64,000 nt of DNA, taken from assembly GCF_030268225.1 (NCBI RefSeq), contig NZ_BSQG01000001.1:248001-312000 (forward strand), written 5' to 3'. Under the pieces are notes generated by a model, which worked only from the letters and a program-made list of their open reading frames with translations, had not been told where the DNA came from and made no database searches. Shown here piece by piece: positions 54,017 to 63,977 of the stretch. The DNA is from Nocardiopsis ansamitocini. Lineage in GTDB: Bacteria > Actinomycetota > Actinomycetes > Streptosporangiales > Streptosporangiaceae. The translations under genes and the position numbers were made by a program. Position 1 is the stretch's first letter. Each line of letters begins with the position of its first letter.

Positions 54017-54247
54017 CCAGCTCGGGTGGGGTCCTTTGCGGGTATGCGCCCGCAAAGGACCACCGCGGTCAGTTTCGGCGTCTGCCGTCACCGCGCCACT
54101 GGCTCGGTTCAGGAGGCCGTTGGTTCGTCGGACTTGTCGGTGCCGGCACCGGGACGCAGCACCTGGGCTGCGCTCCTGCGGTTCGACGACGATGGCGCCG
54201 TCTCAGTGGGCGGAGCCGGACGTGTCAGGCTGGACGTCACTGCTCTG

Positions 54248-55222
54248 CTATCTGCTCTGTGCATCACTGTCGCCGGTGTGCGGATCGCTCGCTGCTCCCG
54301 AGTCGGTTCCGATGATCTGGGTTCCCTCGTCCTCCCCTTCGGGCAGCACCCGGGTGGAGAAGCGGTCGAGGCGCCTGCCCGCCCACACGAAGTAGGCCAG
54401 TGCGGCGGCGAAGACCACGATCGAGGTCCAGTTGTTCAGTCGGAAACCGAGTACTTCGTTGGCGGGGTCGACCCGCATGTACTCGATCCAGAACCGCCCC
54501 ACACAGTAACCCATGATGTAAAGCGCGAAGAGCCGTCCGCCGCGCAGCGCGTCACCGTAGCGCCGCCCCAGCCATGCCAGCAGGATCGCCAACCCCAGGC
54601 ACCACAGGGATTCGTAGAGGAAAGTGGGGTGGTAGGTAAAGACTCCCGGCTCCATCCCCGGGCGTAGTTGACCTGCGTCGGTGAGGGAGACCTGCAACGC
54701 CCACGGGAGATCGGTGGGACCGCCGAACAACTCCTGGTTGAAGTAGTTGCCCCAGCGGCCGAACGCCTGGGCCAGCGGGATGGTGGGGGCGATGGCGAAC
54801 GACAACTGGGACATCGACAGGCCCCGGCGGCGGGCCACGAGCCAGACGCCCAGCGCGCCCAGCGGAATGGCTCCCCAGATGCCCAGACCGCCGTTCCAGA
54901 TGTAGAGGGCCTGGATGGGGTCGCGGCCGGGCCCGAAGTAGAGCTGGTAGTCGCTGATCACGTGGTACAGGCGGCCACCGACCAGACCCAGCAGGACCGC
55001 CGGAACGGCGAGATCCATGATGGTGCCCGGACGCCCGCCCATGGCCGCCCAGCGGCGCTCGCTCCAGTAGACGGCGGCAACGACACCGGCGAGGATGCAC
55101 AGCGCGTAGAAATGGATGGTCAGGGGCCCAAGATGGAGGGCGCTGATGCCCGGGCTGGGGATAGCCGCGAGGGCGCGGCCGGACTCGGCAGCGCCCTCGG
55201 TGATGCTCGAAGCGGTCGTCAT
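54248..55222 (-). CDS. lgt: Prolipoprotein diacylglyceryl transferase
   Basis: Lgt attaches diacylglycerol to the lipobox Cys of prelipoproteins in the membrane. The 324-residue protein has seven predicted TM segments and the family signature GRWGNYFNQELFGGPTDLPW (Arg and Asn essential). GGLGIWGAIPLGALGVWL, YHPTFLYESLWCLGL and GRLFALYIMGYCVGRFWIEY are also present. A polar, acidic ~50-residue C-terminal tail is extra. The ATG overlaps the end of the DsbA-like gene by 4 nt. It would process the lipoproteins found elsewhere in the window. Confidence 0.96.
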   Translation of the reverse strand: MTTASSITEGAAESGRALAAIPSPGISALHLGPLTIHFYALCILAGVVAAVYWSERRWAAMGGRPGTIMDLAVPAVLLGLVGGRLYHVISDYQLYFGPGRDPIQALYIWNGGLGIWGAIPLGALGVWLVARRRGLSMSQLSFAIAPTIPLAQAFGRWGNYFNQELFGGPTDLPWALQVSLTDAGQLRPGMEPGVFTYHPTFLYESLWCLGLAILLAWLGRRYGDALRGGRLFALYIMGYCVGRFWIEYMRVDPANEVLGFRLNNWTSIVVFAAALAYFVWAGRRLDRFSTRVLPEGEDEGTQIIGTDSGAASDPHTGDSDAQSR

Positions 55223-56166
55223 TGCTCCGTCGTTTCGTTGGCGGTCGGGGATGGGGATGGTGAGTTGTCGTCGGTGCTCTGCGGCCGGGTGTCGGGCTCG
55301 CCCGGTGAGGCCGCCTCGATAGTGTCGGCGAGGTCGATGGGGTTGTCGATACCGCCGGTGTAAAGCTCTCCGTTGATGTAGACGGACGGGGTTCCGCCGA
55401 ACGCGTTGGGGCCCTCATAGCGGTCCTTGACCGCATTGGTGGCAGCCAGGATCTGCTCGACGTAACTGCCGGCCAGGAAGGAGTCGTCTCCCTGGTCCCC
55501 GCTCTGCTGGTACTCGGCGAACGCGTCGACGACCCCGGCCTCGGAACGTACCCGCTCGGCGAAGGCGGCGTCGGTGATGCCGAGCTCCTCGCCCCAGGCG
55601 ATCAGCTCGTCGGCGCTGTAGCCTTCGGCGGTGCCGTTGGGCTGGTTGGCGAACAGCAGCTGGTTGTACTCGACGAACTTGCCGTAGTCGGCTGCGGCCC
55701 GGGCTGCTGCTCCGGCACGCAGCGAGTTGGTTCCGGCCGGCGGTCCGCCGGCTGCGAAGATGCTGACCGGCCGCAACTGGAGGACGGCCTTGCCCTGGGC
55801 TGCGAGCATGTTCAGCAACTCGCCGTTGGCTTCCTCGAAGTCCGCGCAGTGGGAGCACTGGTAGTCGGCGTAGACCTCCACCAGGGGCGCACTGGCGTCC
55901 TCGACGGCGAGCACTGTGCTGCCGTCCTCCTGGAGGGTCTGCGGGGGAAGCTGCTTGTCCCAGCCGGAGAGGCGCTCGGCGACGAGATTGCCGGTGGAGT
56001 TGGCCTGCGAGGTGATGATGAAGTAACCGCCGCCCACGATGAGGGCGACGACGCCCAGCGCCACCGCCATCACGGTCAAGAGCTTGTTGCGCTTGGCACG
56101 CCGCTGCTCCTTGAGCCGTTCCTGCTTGAGCCGCTCGCGATTCTCTTTCCGCGACGCCTTGCTCAT
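55219..56166 (-). CDS. Membrane-anchored DsbA-like thioredoxin-domain protein
   Basis: The start is ATG 56166, giving 315 residues. A basic N-terminus (RLKQERLKEQRRAKRNK) and one TM helix (LLTVMAVALGVVALIVGGGY, about residues 30-50) anchor an outer thioredoxin fold. The active site is YADYQCSHCADFEEANG (Cys-Ser-His-Cys, about residue 108). A helical insertion and the cis-Pro region FGGTPSVYINGELYTGG complete the fold. Such proteins are disulfide oxidoreductases or thiol-disulfide partners outside the cell. It is coupled to lgt and preceded by a MauE/DoxX-like membrane gene, suggesting one disulfide-handling unit. Confidence 0.9.
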   Translation of the reverse strand: MSKASRKENRERLKQERLKEQRRAKRNKLLTVMAVALGVVALIVGGGYFIITSQANSTGNLVAERLSGWDKQLPPQTLQEDGSTVLAVEDASAPLVEVYADYQCSHCADFEEANGELLNMLAAQGKAVLQLRPVSIFAAGGPPAGTNSLRAGAAARAAADYGKFVEYNQLLFANQPNGTAEGYSADELIAWGEELGITDAAFAERVRSEAGVVDAFAEYQQSGDQGDDSFLAGSYVEQILAATNAVKDRYEGPNAFGGTPSVYINGELYTGGIDNPIDLADTIEAASPGEPDTRPQSTDDNSPSPSPTANETTEQ

Positions 56167-56317
56167 GAGCCGATCACCATTTCCTCGCTGGATACGTTGC
56201 GCCGGGCCGCGCCCGCTCGGACACCGCACAGTGGTGCGTCTTCGCGGCACACGGCCCGGTCCACTTCGCGCGCGCCTCCCGAACGGAGCAGGGGGCGGCG
56301 TGGTCGGTAAGGGGGTA

Positions 56318-56854
56318 CTACTCGTCTGACTTCTCGCCGCCGGAGTCCGGGTAGAGGCCCAGGAATCCGTCGAGCGCGAAAGGAGAGCGCGGCCAGACCA
56401 TGACGATACCCGCAAGCAGCATGAAGCCGATGTCACGCACGATGTCCACACCGTAGGCGGTCTCCCCCGCGGCCACCTGGCCACCCGAGGAGAAGCAGCC
56501 GCAGTCGATGGTCAACCCGCGCGCCCACGCCGAGATGATTCCGGCGATGAAGACCGCCATCAGCAGGGCGCTGAGTGCCGCGACGTAGCGCGTGGCCAGG
56601 CCGATGATCAGCAGGAGCGCCAATGCGATCTCGAACAGGGGCAGGGTGTAGCCGATGAACTGGTTCATCCCGTCGCTGAAGAGCTCGTAGGCCGCGACCG
56701 AGCGAACCGACTCCTGCGGTTCGATGGCTTTGAGGTAGCCGGCATAGCCGAGCACTCCGGCCAGGGCGATGCGTGCCACCAGGCTGACCCACGGTCGCAG
56801 GTGTTCCCACCGGGACGTCGCGTTGGGCGGGCTCTGTTCGGTATCCGTTGACAT
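56318..56854 (-). CDS. MauE/DoxX-type membrane protein
   Basis: The start is ATG 56854 (178 residues) with GGGGAAGG upstream. There are four TM segments: LVARIALAGVLGYAGYLKAI, YTLPLFEIALALLLIIGLAT, VAALSALLMAVFIAGIISAW and a C-terminal one (IVRDIGFMLLAGIVMVWP). GLTIDCGCFSSGG carries the Cys-Gly-Cys motif of MauE-like proteins, which lies outside TM3. MauE-family proteins support disulfide formation, probably passing electrons to quinone. The gene lies 151 bp upstream of the DsbA-like gene, a likely functional partner (inference). Confidence 0.85.
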   Translation of the reverse strand: MSTDTEQSPPNATSRWEHLRPWVSLVARIALAGVLGYAGYLKAIEPQESVRSVAAYELFSDGMNQFIGYTLPLFEIALALLLIIGLATRYVAALSALLMAVFIAGIISAWARGLTIDCGCFSSGGQVAAGETAYGVDIVRDIGFMLLAGIVMVWPRSPFALDGFLGLYPDSGGEKSDE

Positions 56855-57033
56855 GGCCTTCCCCGGGATTCGTCGTGCCTGCTGGTGGGCGGGCCGAATA
56901 GGCCCCGTAGCGACCCGCGCGACTCGGGTGGCCGCCGCACGCGACAAGCCTACTGTGCGTAGCCGAGTGGTAACGCTTAAGGCGGGTCGAAAGCAGGGCG
57001 GACCCGATTCTCACGGCCGCACGCAGCACAGTA

Positions 57034-57057
57034 GCCCCCCGACCGGAGCCGGGGGGC
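57034..57057. terminator. GC hairpin after the trp genes
   Basis: Arms GCCCCCC (57034-57040) and GGGGGGC (57051-57057) lie ~75 bp after the trpA stop. There is no U-tract on the minus strand. The rest of the 278-bp gap (56855-57132) shows nothing clear. Confidence 0.5.
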
Positions 57058-57132
57058 GGGAAAAAGGTCCCGACAAAGGGGTCTCACCCAATTCTCACCC
57101 GGACCGCTCGCGCTGCCCGGGTGAAGGGCACC

Positions 57133-57941
57133 TCAGCGCGCGGAGCGCACCCCTTCGGCGAGCTCGGTCGCGAAGGACCGGACCGCGACCAGGCCGGTCT
57201 CCAGGTCGGGGGCGTCCAGGATCCGCTGGCAGAAACCCGCACCGACGATGACGCCGTCGGCGTAGGCCGCGACCTGTGCGGCCTGGGCTCCGTTGGAGAT
57301 CCCCAGGCCGACGCAGACCGGGAGGCCGCTGTCGGCGGTGACCACTCGGGTGCGCTCGACGAGACGCTCGGCCATCCCCGAGACCTCGGCCCGGGTACCG
57401 GTGACACCCATGAGCGACGCCGCGTAGACGAACCCGCGGGACGCCTGGCAGGTGAGCGCGAGCCGGGCGTCGGTGGAGGAAGGCGCGACGAGGAAGACGC
57501 GGTCGAGGCCCGCGGCGTCGCTGGCGGCGATCCAGGGCTCGGCCTCTTCGGGGATGAGGTCGGGGGTGATGACCCCCGCTCCCCCCGCCGCGGCCATGTC
57601 CGCTGCGAAGGCGTCCACCCCGTAGCGCTCGATCGGGTTCCAGTAGGACATCACCAGTGCGGCGGCGCCCGTCTCGGCGGTCGCCCGCACCACGGCCAGG
57701 ACGTCCTTGGGGGTGGTACCGGCCACCAGGGCCATGTCCGCGGCCTTCTGGATGGTCGGGCCGTCCATGGTGGGGTCGGAGTAGGGCAGGCCGACCTCGA
57801 TGACGTCACACCCTCCCTCGACCATGGCCTGCACGACCCGGATCGATGACTCGACATCGGGGAAACCCGCGGGGAGGTAGCCGATGAGGGCTGCCCGCCC
57901 CTGCTCCTTGGCCTGGGCGAGCTTGCTCTGGAGGGTGGTCA

Positions 57942-57942
<1 letters not shown>
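57133..57942 (-). CDS. trpA: Tryptophan synthase alpha subunit
   Basis: TrpA cleaves indole-3-glycerol phosphate and channels indole to TrpB. The 269-residue TIM barrel has ALIGYLPAGFPDVESS, the catalytic Glu in DVIEVGLPYSDPTMDGPTIQ (about residue 49) and Asp in the same segment. MSYWNPIERYGVDAF and GVITPDLIPEEAEPW, then VFLVAPSSTDARL and FVYAASLMGVTG and VGLGISNGAQAAQV complete it. The ATG shares one base with the trpB stop (TGATG), so translation is coupled. Confidence 0.97.
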
Positions 57943-59174
<1,232 letters not shown>

Positions 59175-59176
59175 GG

Positions 59177-59293
59177 TCAACGGGTCTCCAAAAACCGCGC
59201 GGAACGGGCGCGGCGGGCGAAGTGGACAAAGCAGCACAGCGCCGGGAACCCGCGACCGGTTCGGCTGCCCCGGTGCGAGTTCCCTAAGGCCAT
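59177..59293 (-). CDS. Possible small ORF between trpC and trpB
   Basis: ATG 59293 opens a 38-codon frame ending 2 bp before the trpB start (stop 59179..59177). The peptide begins [17 protein letters not shown] and is basic, with [11 protein letters not shown] later. Some Streptomyces have a small gene (trpM) at this position, but I see no similarity that I can vouch for, and no ribosome site. Termination next to the trpB start would allow coupling. Confidence 0.25.
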   Translation of the reverse strand: MALGNSHRGSRTGRGFPALCCFVHFARRARSARFLETR

Positions 59294-59302
59294 CGCCCGG
59301 CG

Positions 59303-59323
59303 GGCGCCGCGAAACGCGGCGCC
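59303..59323. promoter_or_regulatory. Intercistronic hairpin between trpC and trpB
   Basis: Perfect 9-base GC arms (59303-59311 and 59315-59323) with an AAA loop (plus strand) are flanked by further CCGG pairing. It lies 33 bp after the trpC stop and may reduce or stabilise distal trp expression. Confidence 0.6.
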
Positions 59324-59355
59324 GGCCGGGGGGCGGAGTGTGACCGCACGGCGGC

Positions 59356-60162
59356 CTAGTGCCGATCCCGCAGCGCGGGGTGCGCGCCGGCGGTGACGAG
59401 GTCGGCCACGGCGTCGCGCGGGTTGCGCCCGACGACCAGGCTCTCTCCGACGAGGACGGCGTCGGCTCCCGCACTAGCGTAGGCGAGAAGGTCGTGAGGG
59501 CCCCGAACGCCGGACTCGGCGATCTTGATCTTGTCGTCGGGGATGGTCGGTGCCAGACGCGCAAAGACGTCCCGGTCGACCTTGAGGGTTTTGAGGTCGC
59601 GGGCGTTGACCCCGATGACGGTGGCTCCCGCATCCAGGGCGCGCACGATCTCGTCCTCCGTGTGCACCTCGACCAGCGGGGTGAGCCCCAGGGACTCCGC
59701 GCGTTCCACCAGGGAGATCAGTGCGTCCTGGGGCAGCGCGGCGACGATCAGGAGAACGGCGTCGGCACCGTGTGCCCTGGCTTCCCACAACTGGTAGGAG
59801 CTGACCACGAAGTCCTTGCGCAGCAGCGGGGTCTCCACCATCGCGCGTACGGCGGCGAGGTCGGCGAGGCTGCCGCCGAAGCGGCGCTGCTCGGTGAGGA
59901 CGCTGATCAGGCAGGCGCCGCCCGCGGCGTAGTCCGCGGCCAGTGCGGCCGGATCGGCGATCGCAGCGAGGGCCCCCTTGGACGGACTGGAGCGCTTCAC
60001 CTCAGCGATGACCTGGACGCCTGGGCTGCGCAGCGCGGCGACCACGTCCTTGGGCCAGGGCACGCCCTCGACTCGCTCCTTGAGCGTGTCCAAGGGTATG
60101 GCTGCCTGTCGGTCAGCGAGGTCCGCGCGTACTCCGTCGAGGATCTCGTCGAGCACGCTCAC
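59356..60162 (-). CDS. trpC: Indole-3-glycerol phosphate synthase
   Basis: TrpC closes the indole ring. I start at GTG 60162 ([20 protein letters not shown] follows), 8 nt after AGGGGG, giving 268 residues; the frame remains open upstream. Active-site segments are [20 protein letters not shown] (Glu and Lys), [59 protein letters not shown] and [12 protein letters not shown]. It lacks a fused TrpF. In this window it is the first trp enzyme gene of the cluster. Confidence 0.96.
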   Translation of the reverse strand: MSVLDEILDGVRADLADRQAAIPLDTLKERVEGVPWPKDVVAALRSPGVQVIAEVKRSSPSKGALAAIADPAALAADYAAGGACLISVLTEQRRFGGSLADLAAVRAMVETPLLRKDFVVSSYQLWEARAHGADAVLLIVAALPQDALISLVERAESLGLTPLVEVHTEDEIVRALDAGATVIGVNARDLKTLKVDRDVFARLAPTIPDDKIKIAESGVRGPHDLLAYASAGADAVLVGESLVVGRNPRDAVADLVTAGAHPALRDRH

Positions 60163-60405
60163 GATGAGAGAGCCCCCTCCATGTTGGCTTTGCGTCATGG
60201 CCGTCTTCGTGGGCACCGACCGTTGCGGCGCTCGAAGCATCGCCGGGACGGGGTCAGCGCACTGAAAGCCCCCGCTCCCGGTGCCACCGATCGTATCCAC
60301 CCCGGTCGAGGCGCGGGGCACCGGCTCGGCCGATACGCGCGGCGCACGCGGCGCTCGTAAGCTCCGCCCCCGTGGATCGACGGTAGCGGGTCCGGCAGGG
60401 GTCGG

Positions 60406-60855
60406 TCAGGCGAACCAGGTGGCCCCCGGCGCCAGGAAGGCGCCGAAGGGAAGATTGCGCACGAGCCAGTAGAGGAGGATCGCCGCGAGAAGCAGGTACA
60501 GCCATACAGGGCTGGCCATCGTGGTGCGGGTCGCCTTGGGCGGCCGAAACGACTGGTAGAGCCACTTGATGTACCAGAACGCCACGAAGGGAACCACTGC
60601 GACGGCGAAGATGTTCATTTGCGCCGCGCCCAGCACATCGAGGTGTGTGAGGGCGGCGACGGCACGGGTGGTCCCGCATCCGGGGCAGAAGGTGCCGGTG
60701 AGCATCAGCCACGGGCAGGTCGGGTAGTTGCCCGGCTCGTTGGGGTCGATGAAATGCACCATCACCGCGGCGGCCAGGCCGACCACGCCCACAGCGATCG
60801 GCGCCGCCGCCGGGTGGAGGCGGCGCCGTTTCGCGGATACCGGGTAATCGGTCAT
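60406..60855 (-). CDS. DUF2752 family membrane protein
   Basis: The 149-residue protein has three TM segments (AAAPIAVGVVGLAAAVMVHF, QMNIFAVAVVPFVAFWYI and a C-terminal WLYLLLAAILLYWLV). The DUF2752 signature is present: YPTCPWLMLTGTFCPGCGTTRA with a Cys cluster. Function is unknown. It lies 243 bp upstream of trpC (that gap shows nothing clear) and 20 bp downstream of the CD225 gene, a common pairing in actinobacteria near trp genes. The ATG (60855) has no good ribosome site, so translation may be coupled to the gene before. Confidence 0.87.
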   Translation of the reverse strand: MTDYPVSAKRRRLHPAAAPIAVGVVGLAAAVMVHFIDPNEPGNYPTCPWLMLTGTFCPGCGTTRAVAALTHLDVLGAAQMNIFAVAVVPFVAFWYIKWLYQSFRPPKATRTTMASPVWLYLLLAAILLYWLVRNLPFGAFLAPGATWFA

Positions 60856-60875
60856 CGAGGGCTGGACCGAACGAC

Positions 60876-61238
60876 CTAGTAGGTGCCGGAGGAGTTGACC
60901 GCAGCGGCGATGACGATGGCGTAGAAGATGATGATGAGGACCCAGGCGACGACCGCGCCGATCGCCGACCAGATGGCGAACTTCTTGGCCTTCTCCGACG
61001 CCTCCTGGGCGCCGGCGTAGTCGCCCACGGCCCACTTGCTGTTGACCTGGCTGGAGAAGACGATCGAGGCGACGCCCAGGGGCAGGCAGCAGAACAGCGT
61101 GCTCAGGATGGCCCAGATGAGGTAGTTCTCCGGAGGCTGGCCACCTCCGGGGTAGCCGGCGGGGCCGCCACCGGGGTACCCGCCGGGAGGGCCGTAACCG
61201 CCGGGGTTCTGAGGACCGGAAGGAGGACCGTAGCTCAT
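60876..61238 (-). CDS. CD225/dispanin-family membrane protein
   Basis: This 120-residue protein has a Gly/Pro/Tyr-rich N-terminus (GGYGPPGGYPGGGPAGYPGG) and two TM helices. The CD225 pattern is NYLIWAILSTLFCCLPLGVASIVFSSQV, given here as NYLIWAILSTLFCCLPLGVA and following VNSKWAVGDYAGAQEASEKAKKFA. The intracellular-loop Cys pair and the Gly-Asp-x-x-Gly-Ala motif are typical. Function in bacteria is unknown. It is followed by DUF2752 within 20 bp. Confidence 0.88.
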   Translation of the reverse strand: MSYGPPSGPQNPGGYGPPGGYPGGGPAGYPGGGQPPENYLIWAILSTLFCCLPLGVASIVFSSQVNSKWAVGDYAGAQEASEKAKKFAIWSAIGAVVAWVLIIIFYAIVIAAAVNSSGTY

Positions 61239-61504
61239 GGTTCGTGTTCTTTTCTGATGACGGGAATGGGATTGGACGACAGCGCGGCCGGGGCGGGATC
61301 GTCAACAGGGCCACGGTTGGGATCGCCCACCCCCGTACGACACTCCGGCCGACGCTCAAGATCAGAGGTCAGGCGAACCGATCAAACCAGAGACCGGGTG
61401 AAATATCGAGTCAATACATCCCCGTTCGGGAATGAGAAACGAAATTTCAACTGGATCGCAGCTGTTTCGACCCCTTCTCGCGACGGGCCCGTGACCGGTA
61501 CCGG

Positions 61505-61873
61505 TCACTCGTTGCCGGCGCTCACCGAAGCGCGGTCGTGCGCCTTGCGCGACGCGGGCTCATCGCCCTCGTCGTCACTGGTCTGACGCTCGGGGACCAG
61601 CAGGTCCTTGGTCTTGGCCAGCAGACTGGCGTCGTACTGCTCGCGGGTCATGGGCAGCGGACGGGGGGTCTTGCGCCCCAGGCCCGCGCGCTTCATGACT
61701 CCGGCCACCGCAGCGCAGGCGATGCTGCCGACCAGGGCGACAATAGTCCAGGTAATGAGGCTCTGACCAGCGATGATGGCGACACCGGCCACGGTCCAGA
61801 TCACGATCCAGGACGCGGTCAGGAACCAGGCCGACAGGGTGTTGCCGTGGTCGTCGTGGTGCTCGTCGGACAT
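61505..61873 (-). CDS. HGxxPAAW-like trp-region membrane protein
   Basis: ATG 61873 overlaps the upstream stop (TGATG) and has AAGGAG 5 nt before it. The 122-residue protein has DHHDDHGNTLSAWFLTASW, a variant of the HGxxPAAW motif in which Pro-Ala is Leu-Ser. Two TM helices follow (IVIWTVAGVAIIAGQSLITW and IVALVGSIACAAVAGVMK), with a charged C-terminal tail. Proteins of this family sit by trp genes in actinobacteria; function is unknown. A 266-bp gap after it (61239-61504) shows only an AT-rich patch near 61390-61450. Confidence 0.82.
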   Translation of the reverse strand: MSDEHHDDHGNTLSAWFLTASWIVIWTVAGVAIIAGQSLITWTIVALVGSIACAAVAGVMKRAGLGRKTPRPLPMTREQYDASLLAKTKDLLVPERQTSDDEGDEPASRKAHDRASVSAGNE

Positions 61874-62556
61874 CAACGCTCCTTGGGTTCTGCGTTCTCA
61901 TTGGACACGGCGCCGGGGGCGTCCGCGTCGGGCGTGCCGGGGCCCGGTAGGGGGTCCGCGGTGGGGTCTGCTCCGCTGTCCAGCGACTTCCACAGCTCGG
62001 CGGGGTCGTCGGTGCGGGTCGCGGCCGGTGCGTCGTGGCGATCGTACCTGCTGCCCATGACAGGCCATGCCGCCCCCCTGAGCAGGGTCAGCACACCTGC
62101 GACGACGAGGAGGAGCGCGGCCGTCGCGGCGACGACCGGCCCGAGCGGGACGAGTCGCACCGCGGAGAGGTCCCCGTCCGCGGTGGCGAGACGCTCGGCG
62201 GTGGCGGCGAGCGCCGCGGAGCGCGTACCGGTGTAGACGCCGGCCAGCCCGGCCACGCCCAGCAGCGCTACCAGCAGGCCCACGACGCGGCGTCCCGTGC
62301 CACGGGTCGCGACGACGGCGACGACGGAGGCGAACGCGGCCCAGCCCAGCGCCGAGGCGAGCGGGCTGACCTGGGAAGCGGGTAGGTCGAGCAGGATCGG
62401 GGCGAGTCCGTTGCCCATGTCCACCCGCGCGGTGGCCCAGTCCTGCGCGGTAGCGGCCAGCAGCAGAACCGCTCCTGCCGCGGTGGCCGTGAGCGTCAGG
62501 AGGTACTGCCCGGAGCCGGCCGGTCGACGGCGGGAGGACACGGTGGCGACGCTCAC
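61873..62556 (-). CDS. Trp-region conserved membrane protein (TIGR02234-like)
   Basis: The 227-residue protein has four TM segments: [58 protein letters not shown] and [25 protein letters not shown] follows TM1 and a GTRRVVG-like turn lies between TM2 and TM3. The C-terminal ~65 residues are polar. This matches the actinobacterial Trp-operon membrane protein family. It overlaps hisI by 4 nt (GTGA) and the next gene by one base, so hisI, this gene and the HGxxPAAW gene form one coupled unit. trpE, usually adjacent, is not here. Confidence 0.85.
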   Translation of the reverse strand: MSVATVSSRRRPAGSGQYLLTLTATAAGAVLLLAATAQDWATARVDMGNGLAPILLDLPASQVSPLASALGWAAFASVVAVVATRGTGRRVVGLLVALLGVAGLAGVYTGTRSAALAATAERLATADGDLSAVRLVPLGPVVAATAALLLVVAGVLTLLRGAAWPVMGSRYDRHDAPAATRTDDPAELWKSLDSGADPTADPLPGPGTPDADAPGAVSNENAEPKER

Positions 62557-62894
62557 AGCAAGGGGTCCGCGTCGAAGCAGGTGCGCGCGCCGGTGTGGCA
62601 GGCGGCGCCGGTCTGGTCGACCCGGACCAACAGGGTGTCGCCGTCGCAGTCCAGGGCGACCGAGACGACGCGTTGGGTGTTGCCCGAAGTCGCACCCTTG
62701 ACCCAGTACTCACCGCGGCTGCGCGACCAGTAGGTGGCCGCGCGGGTATCGATGGTGCGGCGCAGGGCCTCGTCATCCATCCAGGCGAGCATGAGAACCT
62801 CGCCGGTGTCGTGCTGTTGCACGACGGCCGCCACCAGTCCGTCCGAGGTGCGTTTGAGGCGCGCGGCGATGCCGGGGTCCAGGTCCGTGCTCAT
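62553..62894 (-). CDS. hisI: Phosphoribosyl-AMP cyclohydrolase
   Basis: HisI opens the purine ring of PR-AMP in histidine synthesis. The 113-residue protein has [38 protein letters not shown] and the zinc and magnesium ligands in [21 protein letters not shown] and CHTGARTCF. It is monofunctional, without the HisE part. The ATG is 62894. It diverges from the SIS-domain gene over an inverted-repeat region. Other his genes are outside the window. Confidence 0.96.
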   Translation of the reverse strand: MSTDLDPGIAARLKRTSDGLVAAVVQQHDTGEVLMLAWMDDEALRRTIDTRAATYWSRSRGEYWVKGATSGNTQRVVSVALDCDGDTLLVRVDQTGAACHTGARTCFDADPLL

Positions 62895-62925
62895 GCGGTG
62901 CAGTTTATTACCCCGTTCGCATTGG

Positions 62926-62965
62926 CGTTATCGGGGTCCCGAGCTGGTTCCAGGCCCCGATAACG
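62926..62965. promoter_or_regulatory. Inverted repeat in the hisI / SIS divergent promoter region
   Basis: Perfect 11-base arms (CGTTATCGGGG at 62926-62936 and CCCCGATAACG at 62955-62965) with an 18-bp spacer lie midway between the divergent starts. GATAAC in each arm could also act as a -10 box for one direction. Confidence 0.55.
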
Positions 62966-62993
62966 TCGAGGCCAGCCCACGAGAGGAGTGTCC

Positions 62994-63977
62994 GTGACCG
63001 CTCAGCGACTCGCCGCCGAACTGGCGGACAAGCCGGCGGCGTTGACCCGCCTGGCCGACCGCCTGGCCCGCCGCGACCCCTACGCCGCGCTGCCCGCGCT
63101 GCTGGACGACGAGCCGGCCGCGATCGTACTGCTGGGGGCCGGGGCAGGCCACTACGTCTGCGAGGTCGCAGCGGAGCGGATGCGACGGGCGGGACTGGGC
63201 GCGTCGGCGGAGTCGGCGACGGCCGCCTTCTCCACCCCGGGCGGCCCCGACACCCTGGTGGTGGCGGTGGCGTTGGGCAGCGCGCGCCGGGAACTGTGCG
63301 AATCGCTCCATCGCTACGCCGGCTCCTCGGCGATCGTCGTACTGACCGACGACGCCGAAGGCCCCGAAACGCGCTACGCCGACCTGGTCGTTCCGCTGCT
63401 GACGAGCGGCGAGGTCAGCGGCCTGGAGAGCGGCGGGGCCCAGCAGGCTCTGGCGCTGTTGCTCCTTCTGGCCTCCCGGCTGGGCGCACCCACGCCTGGG
63501 AGCTCGGCCGATGTCGCGGTGACCCTGCGGCGTTCGAGCAATGCCGTCTCCGACCTGATGGCCCGCGCCGCGGAGTGGGTCCCGGGGGTTGCCGGTCTGC
63601 TCTCGACGCGTCCCGGCCCCTACCTGGTGGCGCCGGCCGAGCGGTCGTCCTCGGCGCGCCTGGGTGCTCTTGCGCTGCGACGCGGACCGGTGCTGGCCGC
63701 GCACTCCTGCGAGACCGGGGAGTGGTCGCACACCGAGCGCCACCTGGCAGCGGTGCAGGACTACCGGGCGCTGCTGTTCGCCGGCTCGCGTTTCGACGAG
63801 CGCTTCGCCGACCACCTGGGGTCGCTGAAGGGCACGTTCGTCTGTGTGGGCGGTGAGGTCCCCGGCGCGGCCATGGTGCTGCGCTACCCCGGGGACACCG
63901 ACCCCGACATCGGCGTGTTGACGGAGCCGGTGATCGCGGAGCTGCTCGCGCTGCACTGGTGGAAGCACCGGCGCTGA
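62994..63977 (+). CDS. SIS-domain (sugar isomerase-like) protein
   Basis: GTG 62994 has AGGAG 5 nt upstream (GTG 62988 overlaps the ribosome site). The 327-residue protein has a SIS-type fold: AAIVLLGAGAGHYVCEVAAERM, DTLVVAVALGSARRELCESL, SAIVVLTDDAEGPETRYADL and a second half (LVAPAERSSSARLGALALRR). It resembles the actinobacterial SIS/PMI-like protein that precedes mannose-6-phosphate isomerase; that gene would be just outside the window. The catalytic role is unclear. The last 23 bp of the window hold nothing further. Confidence 0.8.
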   Translation: MTAQRLAAELADKPAALTRLADRLARRDPYAALPALLDDEPAAIVLLGAGAGHYVCEVAAERMRRAGLGASAESATAAFSTPGGPDTLVVAVALGSARRELCESLHRYAGSSAIVVLTDDAEGPETRYADLVVPLLTSGEVSGLESGGAQQALALLLLLASRLGAPTPGSSADVAVTLRRSSNAVSDLMARAAEWVPGVAGLLSTRPGPYLVAPAERSSSARLGALALRRGPVLAAHSCETGEWSHTERHLAAVQDYRALLFAGSRFDERFADHLGSLKGTFVCVGGEVPGAAMVLRYPGDTDPDIGVLTEPVIAELLALHWWKHRR

